From Pinus tabuliformis (taxonomy: Eukaryota > Streptophyta > Pinopsida > Pinales > Pinaceae): 64,000 nt of DNA. The stretch covers positions 317,083,545 to 317,147,544 of the forward strand of contig CM062820.1 in NCBI GenBank assembly GCA_031772625.1. Direction: 5' to 3'. The notes beneath the pieces are model-generated. The model was not told the DNA's origin and searched no databases. It saw only the letters and a program-made list of their open reading frames with translations. Below, piece by piece: positions 11,973 through 24,540 of this stretch (position 1 is the stretch's first letter; each line of letters begins with the position of its first letter). The position numbers were made by a program, and so were the translations under genes.

Positions 11973-12581
11973 AGGTATCCTTAACTATGTAAAAGATATT
12001 GAGAACAAAAGGTGTACTTAGGTGGAGCAAGCGAAGTACAATTTTGCTAACGGTGGACAATTTTGTGTGCGCTCTAAACAACCACGATCACATGCATGGC
12101 CCCGGAGCTGGGAGTTGTATATCGTGGTGCCTCGTCAATCTAGCGAAGCATTTGGAATTCTTAGTAACGAAGATAACTAATAAGCGTTAGGACATTTAAA
12201 AAAGAAGGCGGACAGAAAAAGGAGTCGGCCATTCTGGAAACTTTTGGAGGGCCCAACCAAATAGAAATAATAATGAAACCATTAGTATTTATTTCAAATC
12301 CAGAGCAAAAGCAGTGAACAGTCTGGCATGACAAGGCACGGAAGACCGGACCTCAAAGTAGATTCAATCCGATTCAATAGAGGTTTGAAGTCCGCTATTT
12401 TGTCGTTTATTTTGGAGTTGGGCTGCGAGTAAAAGAACAATTCATTGTATCAGTTGCGAGGTTATTGCCCTCGATTTAAGGACAGATTTGTTACTAATAT
12501 CAAATATCGGCATCACTTATCTGTCCTCGGTCTCGGCGTCAATTATTTGCCCTCAGGCTCGGTCGGATCACAGGCACAGAC

Positions 12582-15500
12582 ATGGGGCTCTGGGAGGCTT
12601 TCCTGAACTGGCTTCGAAGGTACCCATCTCCGTTACCCCTTTGCAAACTCATTTTGTTTTTATGGATTTGAACTCCTCACCTGTTGATTCCCACTCGAAC
12701 GTTTTAACAGTTTTGCAAGGGCTATGGTTAGAGATTTCAATTCAATTGAATGCTAGATAACGCCAAATTTGGCTGACAATTGCATTTTTTGATCCAGATT
12801 TATCAGAGTTGGGCATAATCTGGACTGGACACAAAACTTTTGGTAGTTTAAAAAGTTAGTTAATTTGGCCATATATGTCAACTTCGATGGAAACTATTAT
12901 TCCTCTTAGTAATTCAAGCGCTCTAAACCTTTCTAAAAGTTAGGGCCGAGCCACTCTTCTTATGAAGCTTTTGATAACTGTTTCGCAATTTTCTGAGATT
13001 GTATGTGCGATGGCTTATCTACGATGGTAACATGATTAAAGCCAATCCTGATACCCAAAGTCCATGTACAGAAAATTGATCATCAGCCTATGAGGCCTAC
13101 CTGATATTTAGGACTTCTTTTGTTTGAATCAAAACACAGAATTGATTTTCATCAGAATTTAGTCAAACAATGTCGGCTTTTCGAGATTTCGTCTCTGTTC
13201 TTGAACATCTCAGTTATGAATTTTCATAGTAATTTTATTATCAAAGTGAAAAGTTCCTTTGGATTTATTTAGAGGAGAAATGCCTTTGGATCATTTTGCA
13301 TTGAAAAATATCCCAACTGTGCATGAGGGAATTAATTAGCTTCGGGAGCTTGAATTGTATAGTGGTGGCTTTTATTTTAGTCAAGACGCCTTGCAAGGTT
13401 CTTGAATTCAACTAGGAATTCGTTTAACATTTATTTTGATTTTAGCTTTGCTGATCGCTTGACAGAATGGTTGTCTTCACTTTAACATCAGCAGAAATTC
13501 AAGTAGCAATTTAGTTAGATTTCAGTTTTGCAGATCGCTTGACAGAAATTATTCCAAAGTCGTGTATTAATCTAACTGAGTAATTGTTTGTCCTAACTTT
13601 AACAACAGTTGGATTTTGGTATTGATGATGCAAAATTGTAATGGTGAGTTAGGTAAACATGAGTTGGTCTCAGGAAATCCAAGTATTTTATAATTTATGT
13701 TAGAGGGGACCTTCATTAAAAGGGATCGTCACAGTAAGTTAGCTGGAAAGGTGATTAAGGAAAGCTCATGCTTTGACATGACTTCGTCCATTGATAAGGA
13801 CTATCTATTACAATGGTTGCATGGAACTTGTTCCCACTGCTGGGGGACATCTTCCCCGAGTACCCACATTCCAGGGATCTTAGGCTTGGTAGGGGATGTT
13901 TCCTGTTGGCAGAGAATAGTTATGGGAATGATTTCAATGTTCCTAGTAAGTTTGCCCCAGAGTTTCCACTTTTCAGGGATCTGAGGAATTGGTAGTAAAG
14001 TTCCCTTTTGGCAGGGTATGACTCTGAGAATAATCACAATGTTCCGAGACAGTTGCCTGGAGTTCCAAGGACCCACATCCTAGGGATCTAAGGAATGGGT
14101 AGGGATTGTTCCCTTTTGACAAGTTTCTGTTTGTAAGGAACAATCCCAACGTTCCTGGTCATTCTTTTCACTTTCCACATCCCAGGGATCTTAGGAATGT
14201 GTAGGGAAATTTTCCCTTGGCAGTGAATAGTTCAGGGAATGATACCAATCTTCCTGGTAAGTTTCCTGCCCGAAAAGGAAGCATTCCAGCCTCCAGGATG
14301 TTTTGAGCATTTTCATGGCCTCCTAGGCCTCAGCAGGTACATGTTTTGGCATCAGCTGAGTCAAGAGTGGGTCCTCATGGGGCCAGCTTAGCTAAGAAAC
14401 CCAGAAGACAGTAAAAAGCAGAAACAAATGGAAGAATATCCAAACAAAAAAGAAGACAAGATTTTAGGTATGTGTCATATATCATGTAACTTGTCATTTT
14501 GAATTTGAAGTCATTTTACTTTGTAGGCTTTTGTTCTTTTCATAATAGAGGGAGAGAGTGTTTTACCTTTCCAAGCAAATCCTTGCTGCAATATGTGACA
14601 AATCAATACTTGACCTGGTGGTTATTAGGGATGGCTATAAATCATTGTGGCCATTGTTTTAGAGGTCCTTACACCGAGGTAATTCATCTTTGGATGGAGT
14701 GTGGCATGTTTTAAAGCCATGTACACGTAGCAATTGGAACAAAGAAATCAACGACATTATTGCTCATTGTTAAAAACCTTGTTAGAAACCTGACCAGGAG
14801 ACCTGTTTCTCAATCTGTTCCCCTTTTTGTTACCAGCTTGACAGTACATTCCTACATTATTTATCAATTTAATATGCATACAATAGATGGCAGGGGTTTG
14901 CATTTGTTACCATGTGAAGCCTTCTAACCCTGCTTCTTGTCCCGTTTCCATTTCTTGTTCTTATTTCTGGCAACATAGGACAGTAAATGTTACGGCCAGG
15001 TCTGTTAACTTGCTTGTGCTATATATTTGCCACTGTTGGAATGAAAAGTTTTTTTCTTCTTTCTACACCTTGAGAAATATAGGAACAAGTGGGTTGTGAG
15101 AAGTTAAGAACCCAGTTATCAGTATCACCCCATGCTAGGGACCATCTTGATACTTCATTTTAGTCACTTAGTTTTATTTTGAAAATGTTTTTCTGAACAG
15201 GCTGTAAATATATGCAACAAAGATTCTGGGCTGATGTATTTTTTTTCTACAAGAAAAAGTTAGGAGCTAATTGTGAACGCAGTTATCATCCAATTCTAGG
15301 GAGCACCTACTCTACATATTTCATTTTAGATACTTGGGCTTTTTTTGAAAATGTTTCTCTGCACAAGCTGTAAACATACACAACAAAGGTCTTGGTGCTG
15401 ATGTATGTATTTCTTCAACATAAATGTTCTGTTTCAATGGTCATTTCCATTCAATGTCTGCTCTTGCTTCAAGCCAGATTGTTCCTACAAAGATGAGTTT

Positions 15501-17894
15501 GTTTAAATGACACCTGGTTCTCTTTCCTATTGCATCTGTTGCTGTGGAGTGTGGACGTATATATGTGATGCAAGTGTAACTATAACAGTGGTTGGCATCA
15601 AACTATCGGCCAAACTCTTAAGTTGCCCATTAAAACCTCTCTTAGAAGTCTTTGTAGTTTCAAGAATTGCACCTTAGTGTTGGCCAACAACCCCGAAACC
15701 CTATAACAGGAAAAAGACTTTATGACAATATGTTTAGTTGAAAGGAATGAATACATCTCTAATTATGTGTCAAATAATGCAGTTGAACCATTTTGTTGGC
15801 CAAACATTGACAAATTCCTGTTCATGTTTTTGCTACTCTCACAAGAGTAATCAGGTTGATCTACTCCGTCAATAGTTATTGGTGTATTTTTCAAGAAGTG
15901 TGCATAGTCTGTTGTATAATTTTGAAGGTTTTCCTTTTAGTTTCACATTAGCAAGGTTTCTTCCTGTCGGCCTGGAAAATGTCTGAAGATATTAACAAAG
16001 CTATATCAGATCTAACTACAGAATTTTATTTTTTATCATTTAATGTTCTGTTAGAATGAGAAAATTCCTGGTTCAACTCCTGCATAATGAATTTTCTTGT
16101 ATGCTAGGAGTAGACAGAAATTCTAACATGTCTGAGTGTTATACACTTACCTTTAAATGTGATTTTATGAAAGCTGGCAGGGCTTACTTTTCTATAATAT
16201 ATTTCTGTCTTGTAAGACTGACATTCTTTCTCTTGTGTAGCCTGTTTTTCAAGCAAGAAATGGAGCTTTCTTTAATAGGGCTCCAGAATGCAGGAAAGAC
16301 GTCACTAGTAAATGTCATTGCGGTCAGTAGTCGTAATTTTAGCAAAACCTTTTAAATGAGCTCTTTTGCAAAATAAATTCTTAGTGTCTCCAGAAGAAGA
16401 TGACTGTTAATTTTTTCTGTATCCTTCTGTCTTTTGCTGACTACACCGCTGTTCGTTTGCAGACTGGTGGGTATAGTGAAGACATGATTCCAACTGTAAG
16501 ATTTTTTTTTCAATTTTTTTGTAGCATTGCATGGTTTTATAGCATGGTGAAGGCATGATTCTGGCTGAAAATGATTAGTTTTATCATTATGTTTTGTTGT
16601 CTTTTTGTAGTATTGCATGGCTTTGTATTATGCATATGTGATTTCTTATTTTCTAAATGCATGACAGGTTGGATTTAACATGCGAAAAGTTTCTAAGGGA
16701 AATGTAACAATAAAGTTGTGGGATCTTGGAGGTCAACCTCGGTTTCGTAGTATGTGGGAGCGATATTGCCGTGGAGTCTCTGCAATTGTGTAAGCTGTCT
16801 GGACTTTTTCATTGGGTTCTGACCTAGTTTTGGTTTCTTAATAGATTATCAGCAAAATACAAAATGTTTGGGTATTCCGACAAAGTGCTCTTGACAGTCA
16901 AATTCACACTATTATTATTTTTATATATACTTGTTTTCAATAGCTGAAACCCAATGTTTGGACTGAGATAGCATAATTTCATTGTGTACATATGAAAGAA
17001 GGATAAAACTATAAGAAGGATAAAATCTACCACTCGATGCATGGCCAGCTGTGATGGTTCTAAATGATATAAGTTAAATGATAAAAAAATGTCATTTCTT
17101 CAGTAATTCTGTAAAAAATTTCAATGGTGGGATCCTTTTCTTCAACAGCTTGCATTACTATATTGAGTGAATAAATTTTCTGAAGTCTTCTCTGCAGTCA
17201 TGAAGGTCACCTCAAAGTAAATGCCTTGTATCATAAAGTCTTCACAACAATGCTCTTACCATTGCCCTTGTTGCATTTTTTATATTATACTTGTTGAAAG
17301 TCTAAAGAAAAATGATATTTTGTATTTCATGGCTAGATATACCAGTATTTGTGATGTAGAATCATTTTTAGTGATTACCTTCACTTCTTTTGCAGATATG
17401 TTGTGGATGCAGCAGATAAAGACAATATGTCTATCTCCAAAAGTGAACTACATGATCTACTGAACAAACCTTCTTTGCATGGGATTCCATTGCTGGTGCT
17501 TGGAAATAAAATTGATAAACCAGAAGCACTTTCAAAGCAGGCATTGTTAGACCAGATGTAAGTGGTTAATTAACATCTTTTAGTTATTAGAAGAATTGAA
17601 ATATATGACCAGTACTTGAAAAAGTGACAATGGAATCCCAAATTTCTAATTCTTTATCTGAATATTGTTTTTACAAGTGAAACTATTTCCTTAAAGAAAG
17701 GTTAAGGCTATTGAAAGTATCCTTGTTGGTTCTGAATTGTTATTTTTCTGATGTGTTTGATGGTTGCGTTTGGCAGGGGTCTTGAGTCCATCACTGATAG
17801 AGAAGTCTGTTGTTATATGGTCTCATGCAAGAACTCCACAAACATTGATGTTGTTATTGACTGGCTTGTAAAGCATTCCAAAACAAAGAGTTGA
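12582..17894 (+). CDS. ARL8: ARL8-type Arf-like small GTPase, six exons
   Basis: Exons: 12582-12619, 16241-16322, 16463-16495, 16668-16789, 17396-17557 and 17777-17894 (stop TGA 17892-17894). They total 555 nt, or 184 residues, the usual length for plant ARL8. Every intron is GT...AG. The start gives [20 protein letters not shown], an ARL8-type N-terminal amphipathic helix used for membrane binding in place of the Arf myristoylation motif. Motifs: P-loop GLQNAGKT (26-33), switch-I Thr51, WDLGGQ (69-74), NKID (129-132) and SCK (162-164). All key residues are present. ARL8 proteins act on late endosomes, lysosomes or vacuoles, and plant ARL8 is also known as a host factor for tobamovirus replication. 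Intron 1 is 3,621 bp, the others about 140-610 bp. An ORF beginning at 16056 only reads intron into exon 2. I see no clear TATA box just upstream. This is the only intact host gene in the window. Confidence 0.97.
13862..14280. repeat. degenerate minisatellite in ARL8 intron 1, about four units of 102-107 bp
   Basis: The phrase CAGGGATCT (or a one-base variant) recurs at 13872, 13974, 14081 and 14183. Each occurrence is followed by a GGAATG/GGTAGGG-like segment, a TTCCCTTTTGGCAG-like segment and an AATGTTCCTGGTAAGTTT-like end. The copies are clearly diverged. It lies about 1.25 kb into the first intron. Confidence 0.8.
15107..15415. repeat. diverged tandem duplication of about 155-165 bp in ARL8 intron 1
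   Basis: Two consecutive segments share, in order, GAAC(C/G)CAGTTATCA, CTAGGGA(C/G)CA, TTCATTTTAGA/T, TTTTGAAAATGTTT, CAGGCTGTAAA-like and CAACAAAG...CTGATGTAT. The second copy begins near 15278. They differ by many substitutions and small length changes, so this is an old duplication. Confidence 0.7.
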
Positions 17895-18430
17895 ATGATC
17901 TGCAGTGTTCGTTCGGATGCATGCTATCTTTTGGAGATTGATCCCCAAGGTTATTTATTGCATAGCCTTGAATGTGAATTTGGGTACTAAAGTTGATGGG
18001 AACTGTCAATTACTGAAGAGCCGCTAAATTACTTAACTCAGGCATTCAATATTAACGTCATCCTGGTCTTGTGTTGTACATTTGAAATGCTATTGATTGA
18101 GGGTAGTGCTTAGTCTGACATTCTATGTAGTGGTTGAAGGTGTATTGGAAAAGAGTTTCTTCTGGGAATGTCATGTATTGAAAGAGGGTGACATGTGAGT
18201 GTAGTTATTGTATTCATGTTGTTTCTAAGATTGACATTGCTGGTCCTAGACCAGTTGTTGTGATGGTATCTATTTACATTATTCCAACTGTTTGATGATG
18301 GGACCTCTGGGGGCTTTTGTCACATTTGTAATGCTCCCAAACAGATAAGATATTGATGTGCACAAATTTTCCCATATAAAATCGTTTATTCTTTTGAAAT
18401 TTTTATCATTGTCATACTTTTGGCTATAAA
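17895..18430 (+). other. probable 3' untranslated region of ARL8
   Basis: The sequence directly after the stop codon has no coding potential and is T-rich, with AATAAA-like or ATAAAA-like phrases such as CATATAAAATCG near 18374. The 3' end of the transcript cannot be fixed from sequence alone. Confidence 0.4.
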
Positions 18431-21400
18431 CTAGAGAGTGTTTCGTCAAGTCTTCAATATTATAATTCGTTGCCCCTGTTTGCAGATATTTGACTAAATT
18501 TCTCTTATCTTTTTATTCTGCTTTTGTTTTAAGAGATTTTGATTGCACATATCTATTTCTAGCAGCGAGTTCTGTTCCATCCTTTCCCTTTCAGTTTGTG
18601 GTTGGCTAGACTGGGATTTAGCTGGCATGGGATCTTAGTTCCGTGGTCCATGTTCTATGGGCATTTGGATCCAATTCTGGAGAAATAAAATATTGATAAT
18701 GCATATCAGTGTTGTATGGAAGCCCTTCTGGGACGACTTCACTGCCAGGGTTTTTTGGGAACGAATACTCCCTGTTCCTGCTCCCCGTTCCTGTTCCCTA
18801 AGAACACATGCATATTCGTGGAGGATCTTTGCTATGGATGTGCAAAACCATTGATTGGCAGTAGCTATTTTTATTTTGTTTCTGGTTATAAAATAGATAT
18901 CAACTTCAAGATCCAGCATAAAACAATAGTGTTCACTATGACATCAGCAATGTGCTCATAAGATAAAGGAAAGCCTCTCGAGATGAGAAAATGATGATCA
19001 TTAATCAAGTAGTAACGTGTTTAAACTGATGTGCCCCTCTACTCCTGTGAGAAGAGAATGAACCAGAGAATGTGGATGATTGTCTTTAGCATTGATCGAG
19101 GGAGTAGAACATCACCCTCTTCTGTTAAATGTTTTCAATAGGCCTGCTTATGTAATGAGTTGTTTATACTTTATAGTATTAAGTTGCAATATTTTCTATC
19201 AACATTCACTGTTTAAGGTATGTGTGGTTCTAAATTGTTCCTTCCACATCCCTGGTTTTCAGCACAAATTATGCTGGTTGATGTTTCCTGCTAGGCAGTT
19301 TGAAAACACAATATTCCTCATAGAGACATTACATTTGCCATAGCATTTTCATTATATGCTATTGTAGCTTCTTCTTATTAGTCTTTCAGGGATTTATGTA
19401 TACATTTGATTTAGTTATTCTAAATGTATTGGCTTATTTATGGATTTTTCTTTTTTATGAACATTACATTCATAAGATACTGTTCATAACTCAAATTGAA
19501 AACACATACGTTTATCCACAACTGCAATTGTTACGAGGAATAGTATTTTTTTTGGTATGTAATTCTCAATTCCATATCATTAAATAGCTTCGACCTTGAA
19601 TTTACCTTTTCTCTAATATACTCGGATTTAATGGGCAAAGTTGAAATGGATGATCCTTTTTCCATTGAATAGTGGAATAGTTTCAGCTTTGGATTTTCCT
19701 AGTATCTTAAATTCCTTGGATTTAATGTGAAAATTAGTTGCAGATGGTCCTTTACATTGAATCATAGTAGCAGGATTTGACCGATTGATTTTGATTTGGG
19801 AAAATTGACTGCAAATACAAAACTGTAATATATTGTTTAGGGACACTCGAAAAGTATCATTTTAAATAGATGTATGAGATTTTATAAATTTTTTAATAAA
19901 TTAGGTTATTTTTGTATTAATGTGGTGTAATGTAATTTTTTTATTGGATTATATATATGTATGTTGATCAATTATGGTTCCAAACTGGAATTTCCTTCTT
20001 GTTTATTTATAAGACATGTCATTTTTTTCAATTATTATTTTTTAATATTGTTCGAGTAAAGTAGGAGGTTGATCCCTAATTACGCAACATTATAAATCAG
20101 AAAACCAAATTTTATGCAATAAATGGTTTTAGGTCAAATATGCAAAAGGACCCCTGGAATCTTAAGCAAAATAATATGTACGAAAACCCTATAGCTCCAG
20201 GTCTTTTTGCTAGAAATCCTTGCACCTTAGGGCTAGTCTATGCCTTAGCTAGGAAACATAAACACACACTATAAAGATGCCTAACCTCAAACAACTTTTG
20301 CACAACGGAATATACCAACAATCATATCAATGATAGTACATGAATAAATGCCCAAATATTATTTTTTATTAGTTCATTAATAAGAAAATTCACAGGGCTT
20401 TTATATCAGGGATAATGGCCCTTTATATCCCAATACAAATGCCAAAATACAAGTCTAATCCTTTGGCCAAAGTATGTGGGGTTGAGGCTTTGCACTCTAA
20501 GCCCTGTTTGCTCACATATCAACACCTACAACACTCTATATCATACAATTGTAACAACTAGGGTTTTTACCAGCACATATTAAATCACTAAAACTACTAA
20601 ACAACTTGTTAATTCCTTTATCCCTAGGTTAGCTCGTTGTTCCTTTTTCTTCCACCACTGACCTTGTTTAGCTTGTTCTTTTAGTTGCTACAGGTCCTCA
20701 GCCTTCTTTCTAGCCTTTGCTAGTGTCCTTTTTTCTTCTTAGGGCCTCGGTCTCCCTACCCTAGCTGTGGTTGGCTCCTAGGCTTCCTTTAGCCTTACAA
20801 CAATCCTATACTACCTTTGTTCCAACAATGGCCTGTGGCTTTCCTCCATAGGCTTGTGGCTAGCCTAACTAGGCATATGGCTAGGCCTATCTAGGCTTGC
20901 GACCCCTTCTTGTTGTGGCCTGCATAGACTAGCCCTTCCACAAGGCCAAACCTCTTCTTAGCCCAACAAGAGCCTCGATCCAACTTTCCTTAGTTGCAAC
21001 CTCCATCCCTCCAAAACCACATAAAACTTGTGTGTTTGTTGTCCTTAGTTGCATCCTTTTTAGACCTATGGCTCTATCACTTTTAGACCTCCTTGTGTAT
21101 CTTAGCCTTGTTGGCCAATCTGAGCCGACTTGATCCTTAAGACAACTTATAATTAAATTTAAATATTAAATGCCTTTTCCTCCCTCCATTCACTTCCAGA
21201 ATTGTGTAATTTTCCCAGTCAATGCATGTATTTCTTTGATCTTTCTTTGTAAGTTGATTTTCTAAAGCTAACTTATGTTTTCCATGAGTGTTTTTTCCTC
21301 CCACAGGTATTGCAGTTGTTGAGCACTTCTCTTCATCCATCACTATTACCATGACACCCAAGAAAATTGCTTCAAAGGATACCATAGAGAGCAACATCGG

Positions 21401-21560
21401 GGAGGCAATAGAGATTACACTAGTTTACTTGTTAGTATACTCGGACACTTAACTGTTTGTAGAAAAGGAATCAGATCTCACATGGTAGAAGGTTAATGAA
21501 ACTTTATCAGCAAGAACCTTCAAAGTAGATCTGGAACACTAACAGGTGTACATTAATGTC
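18431..21560. other. no gene recognised
   Basis: Non-coding sequence. 18,431-20,100 is AT-rich. 20,600-21,100 is pyrimidine-rich with many GGCTT/AGGC-type phrases and a local run of TAGGC...CTAGGC repeats near 20,850-20,900. Short open frames on both strands lack recognisable motifs. Some of this may be LTR or untranslated parts of the retroelement relics to the right. Confidence 0.45.
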
Positions 21561-21566
21561 TAGAAG

Positions 21567-24536
21567 TTGGGGTTACACAGGGTTGCATGCAGTTACCCAA
21601 CATTTCCATGTGCATATGTTATTCGCTGGACACTGTCTCACACAGATCCAAATATTATTACTCTTGGTAGTACTAGCAGACAGAGGCTTGCTTCTTTTCT
21701 AGAAGCAAACTATCATCTCATGTACCATTTTCCTGAGCCAAAATCACTTATGGATTCGTTCTTCTATGCGAAGACCTGCTACTTAAGCACCAAGGAGATT
21801 GTTAAAGGCTGGGTGAAAGAGCCAACGAAGTTTTGTCAGACACCCACCAACATATACAAGACAATATCTCTTAAGAGGGCCTATCAACAATTGATCATCT
21901 TATGTTGCAGAATCTATGATAAGTAGATCCCCGAGACCTTTCCTAAAGGGTGGGATTTCTTATTGGACTGGGTTATGAACGAAGGTAAACCATTCAATTG
22001 GTCAGATTTGTTGGCTCAACAATTGTGCATCCATGTATCTAATGCACTTAGTCCTCCCAAGGGTGTGTTGGGTTGTGTTATATTCTTTCCACGTAGTTAA
22101 TAGGGGGTTTGAAGGGCACTCGTAACCCCACTTTATGTTAGGTTGGGCGGACCCACCTATGGTTTTGTGCATGATTTTCGCACATGTTTTTTGGACGCGA
22201 TGGTTTTCGGTCCATGGTATTTGACGCAATGGTTTTCGGTCCATGGTATTGGATGCTTCGGCATGTATAAATATGTATTGTAACATTGAAAGGAACATAA
22301 TGAAAAATCAAGCTGGTAGTCCCAGTTTTGGGATCCAGGGAAAAATCTCTGTGCATATGTGTTTTATGGGTTATGCTCTCGCATTGTTTATTTTCTTTGT
22401 TTAAGAATTCGTATGCAGGTAATTTCTGTACAGGGTTAAAACCTACAGGGTGGGAAAGATAGATTTTAAATCTACTAGATGCAATCTGCGCACACAATGC
22501 ATTAGCTAGCGTAAACTGGTATTGGACACCACAAGATCCTTCCATGTATGTTTATTGCAAGTTTAGTTCAGAGTGAAACCATAGAGGAGTAATGGGGAAG
22601 CTAACTGATCACTTCCTCACTATGTTGTATAATATGATCTTTGAGGAAGAACCACCTTGCATGTCACATGGGGCAATGGACACAATATTACAGATAGCAG
22701 ATTGGTTTGCCTCACCAAATGGCACTTTCCTCAAGGTGTTCGACGGACATAAGTCACTGCATCTTTTACCGAGGTATACCAATGTTAATTTAGTCATGCA
22801 AGAAGTTACATATAATTTCTCCACACGGTATTCAACAACGCTGCATAGGAAGAAGAAAGCACCTTGGCCTATCCTTCCTTTTCATATTGGATTGTACGAG
22901 ATCAAGAGCTTAAAGGTTGCAGATACCGAAGGGAAAGCGATATAGAAATTTGCATTTGGTACTTGGGATTTCAATCTGTATGATCCTAGGAGTATTTGCA
23001 AATACCACTGTGTGGGGATCCATTTTTAGTGGCTAAGCAGGACCTTTCACTGGAATGAGGAGGATGGATGGAGGATTGTTACAATGCCTCCAAGTCCCGC
23101 GAGCTGATCAATTTTAAAGGAACTTCACAAGTTTCTTCGTAGCAAGAAGATACTCTAGAGGCAACATTAGTAGAAGTGCGCAACCCAGTGCACGAGAAGG
23201 GATAGAGAAAGGTTGTGCATATCCTAATAGAAGAGAGAAGCTGTAAGATGAAAGAAAATCCAACTATTATGAGAGCGGCTATAGAAATAGAGAAGAAGAG
23301 GAAACATCAGATGTAGGAAGTTGAACGAACGCAGAGAGAAGAATAAGAGAAGAAGAGGAAAAAAGAAGAAGAGAAGAAGAAGCAACAAAGGTGGAGAGCA
23401 GAGGAAATAGAAGAAGAAAAAGCATGAAGACAAGTTGAAGAGCTAGAACAAAACTGATGGTCGGAGGAGGAAAGAAAATAGATTCAAGAAAAAGAGCTCG
23501 CTCAAGAGATAGAGGAGTTGATCGAAATTCAAGACATGGAAGCACTGAAGTCCCAGAACCAAGATGTCGACCTGATGCCGAGTACAAAACATGTCACCAT
23601 TTAGTCTCCCCATCCTCTAGTAGAGCAATCTCCAAGAGAGGAAGAGGATATTGTTCCTCTCAATGATGGTTCAGTTATGGATACATACAATTTGACTTAT
23701 GACGAGCTTCATAAAAATATTGTACAAGCGAGGAAGAAACATTTTCCGGATGACCTCACATCTCTTGCATTCATCAGAGAAAGGGTGATCGTGATAGATA
23801 CCAGAAGAAATCTAGGTGCCATTGCCGCAACCAACTTGGCCTTCATAGGTGCTTCAAAGTCAAATACAGAGTATTTGTTGTCCAAGAACAAATAGTTGGC
23901 AAAGAACTTGTAGGCTGTTAGGCAAGAGGTAGAACATCTCTGAGTAGAGGTACAAAATGCAACTTCCACACAGGTCCATCTGGAAGAACTAAAGGCAACG
24001 ATAGTCTGTGAAGTATCGACACTCGGAGAGACCATGCAAAGTATTTATGAGGAGCTTGTTACCGTGCATAAGGTAGTTGTCAACTTGCTTGGCTTGCAGC
24101 AACAGTTTAAAGATTTTGTCAAAACTCTTAGGAATGTACAAGCTGCCATTGTTACCATGTATGAATGGTCAATGCTATACAAAGGGGCAATGCTTGAATT
24201 GGGAAAGAAAACAAAGCAACAGGAAGAGCTGGAGAAAGCAAGAGTTCAGATACTGATCCAGAATAACAAACAACTCACTTAGGTCATTGGTAGCATTTAG
24301 GCCACGTATGCACAATTATACAACAACCTGGACTTCTTGGTGAAGTCCCACATGATCACATCAGTCTGTTCACTCACGGGGATCAAGCGTAGGAACCAGG
24401 TCAGGCAGGAGATAAATGAATACTTGGAGCAATGTAGACATATCACCACTAGAGAAGATATTGAAGTGAACAAGAAACATATGCAGAAGTTCATGGGATG
24501 GGGACCCTTTGGGTAAATTTTGGGGCAAAATCCCAA
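21567..24536 (+). mobile_element. decayed accessory-ORF region of a Ty3/gypsy-type fossil
   Basis: Plus-strand coding character runs across this region in several pieces. The first part (21567-22050) and the continuation after 22592 look like one globular domain of unknown family. About 23,200-23,550 is extremely rich in Lys, Glu and Arg, and the part from 23,677 to 24,536 is helical and ends in a coiled-coil-like segment. No RT, integrase or protease motif is present. It lies directly upstream of an LTR (24541-25331), which is where accessory ORFs sit in plant Ty3 elements, so I read it as the 3' coding part of such an element. It is broken in several places and holds a probable solo LTR. 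The family assignment is inference. Confidence 0.45.
22064..22535 (+). repeat. probable solo LTR nested in the accessory-ORF relic
   Basis: Coding character stops near 22,060 and resumes near 22,540. The intervening sequence starts TGTTGGG, has a promoter-like part with a TATA box (GTATAAATATG, near 22265), then R/U5-like sequence. Just upstream of the TATA box a phrase containing TTTTCGGTCCATGGTATT occurs twice (near 22203 and 22233). The exact right end and target duplication could not be settled. Confidence 0.5.
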
Positions 24537-24540
24537 GTTT

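Noticed and set aside
12488-12760. 90-residue ORF over ARL8 exon 1
   Set aside because: It is in a different frame from exon 1 and has no motif; the ARL8 reading explains the conserved sequence.
16056-16355. 99-residue ORF overlapping ARL8 exon 2
   Set aside because: It reads from intron 1 through exon 2 into intron 2. The real start is in the small exon at 12582.
23224-23587. Ser/Leu/Phe-rich minus-strand ORFs
   Set aside because: They are the antisense of the Lys/Glu/Arg-rich coiled-coil relic.
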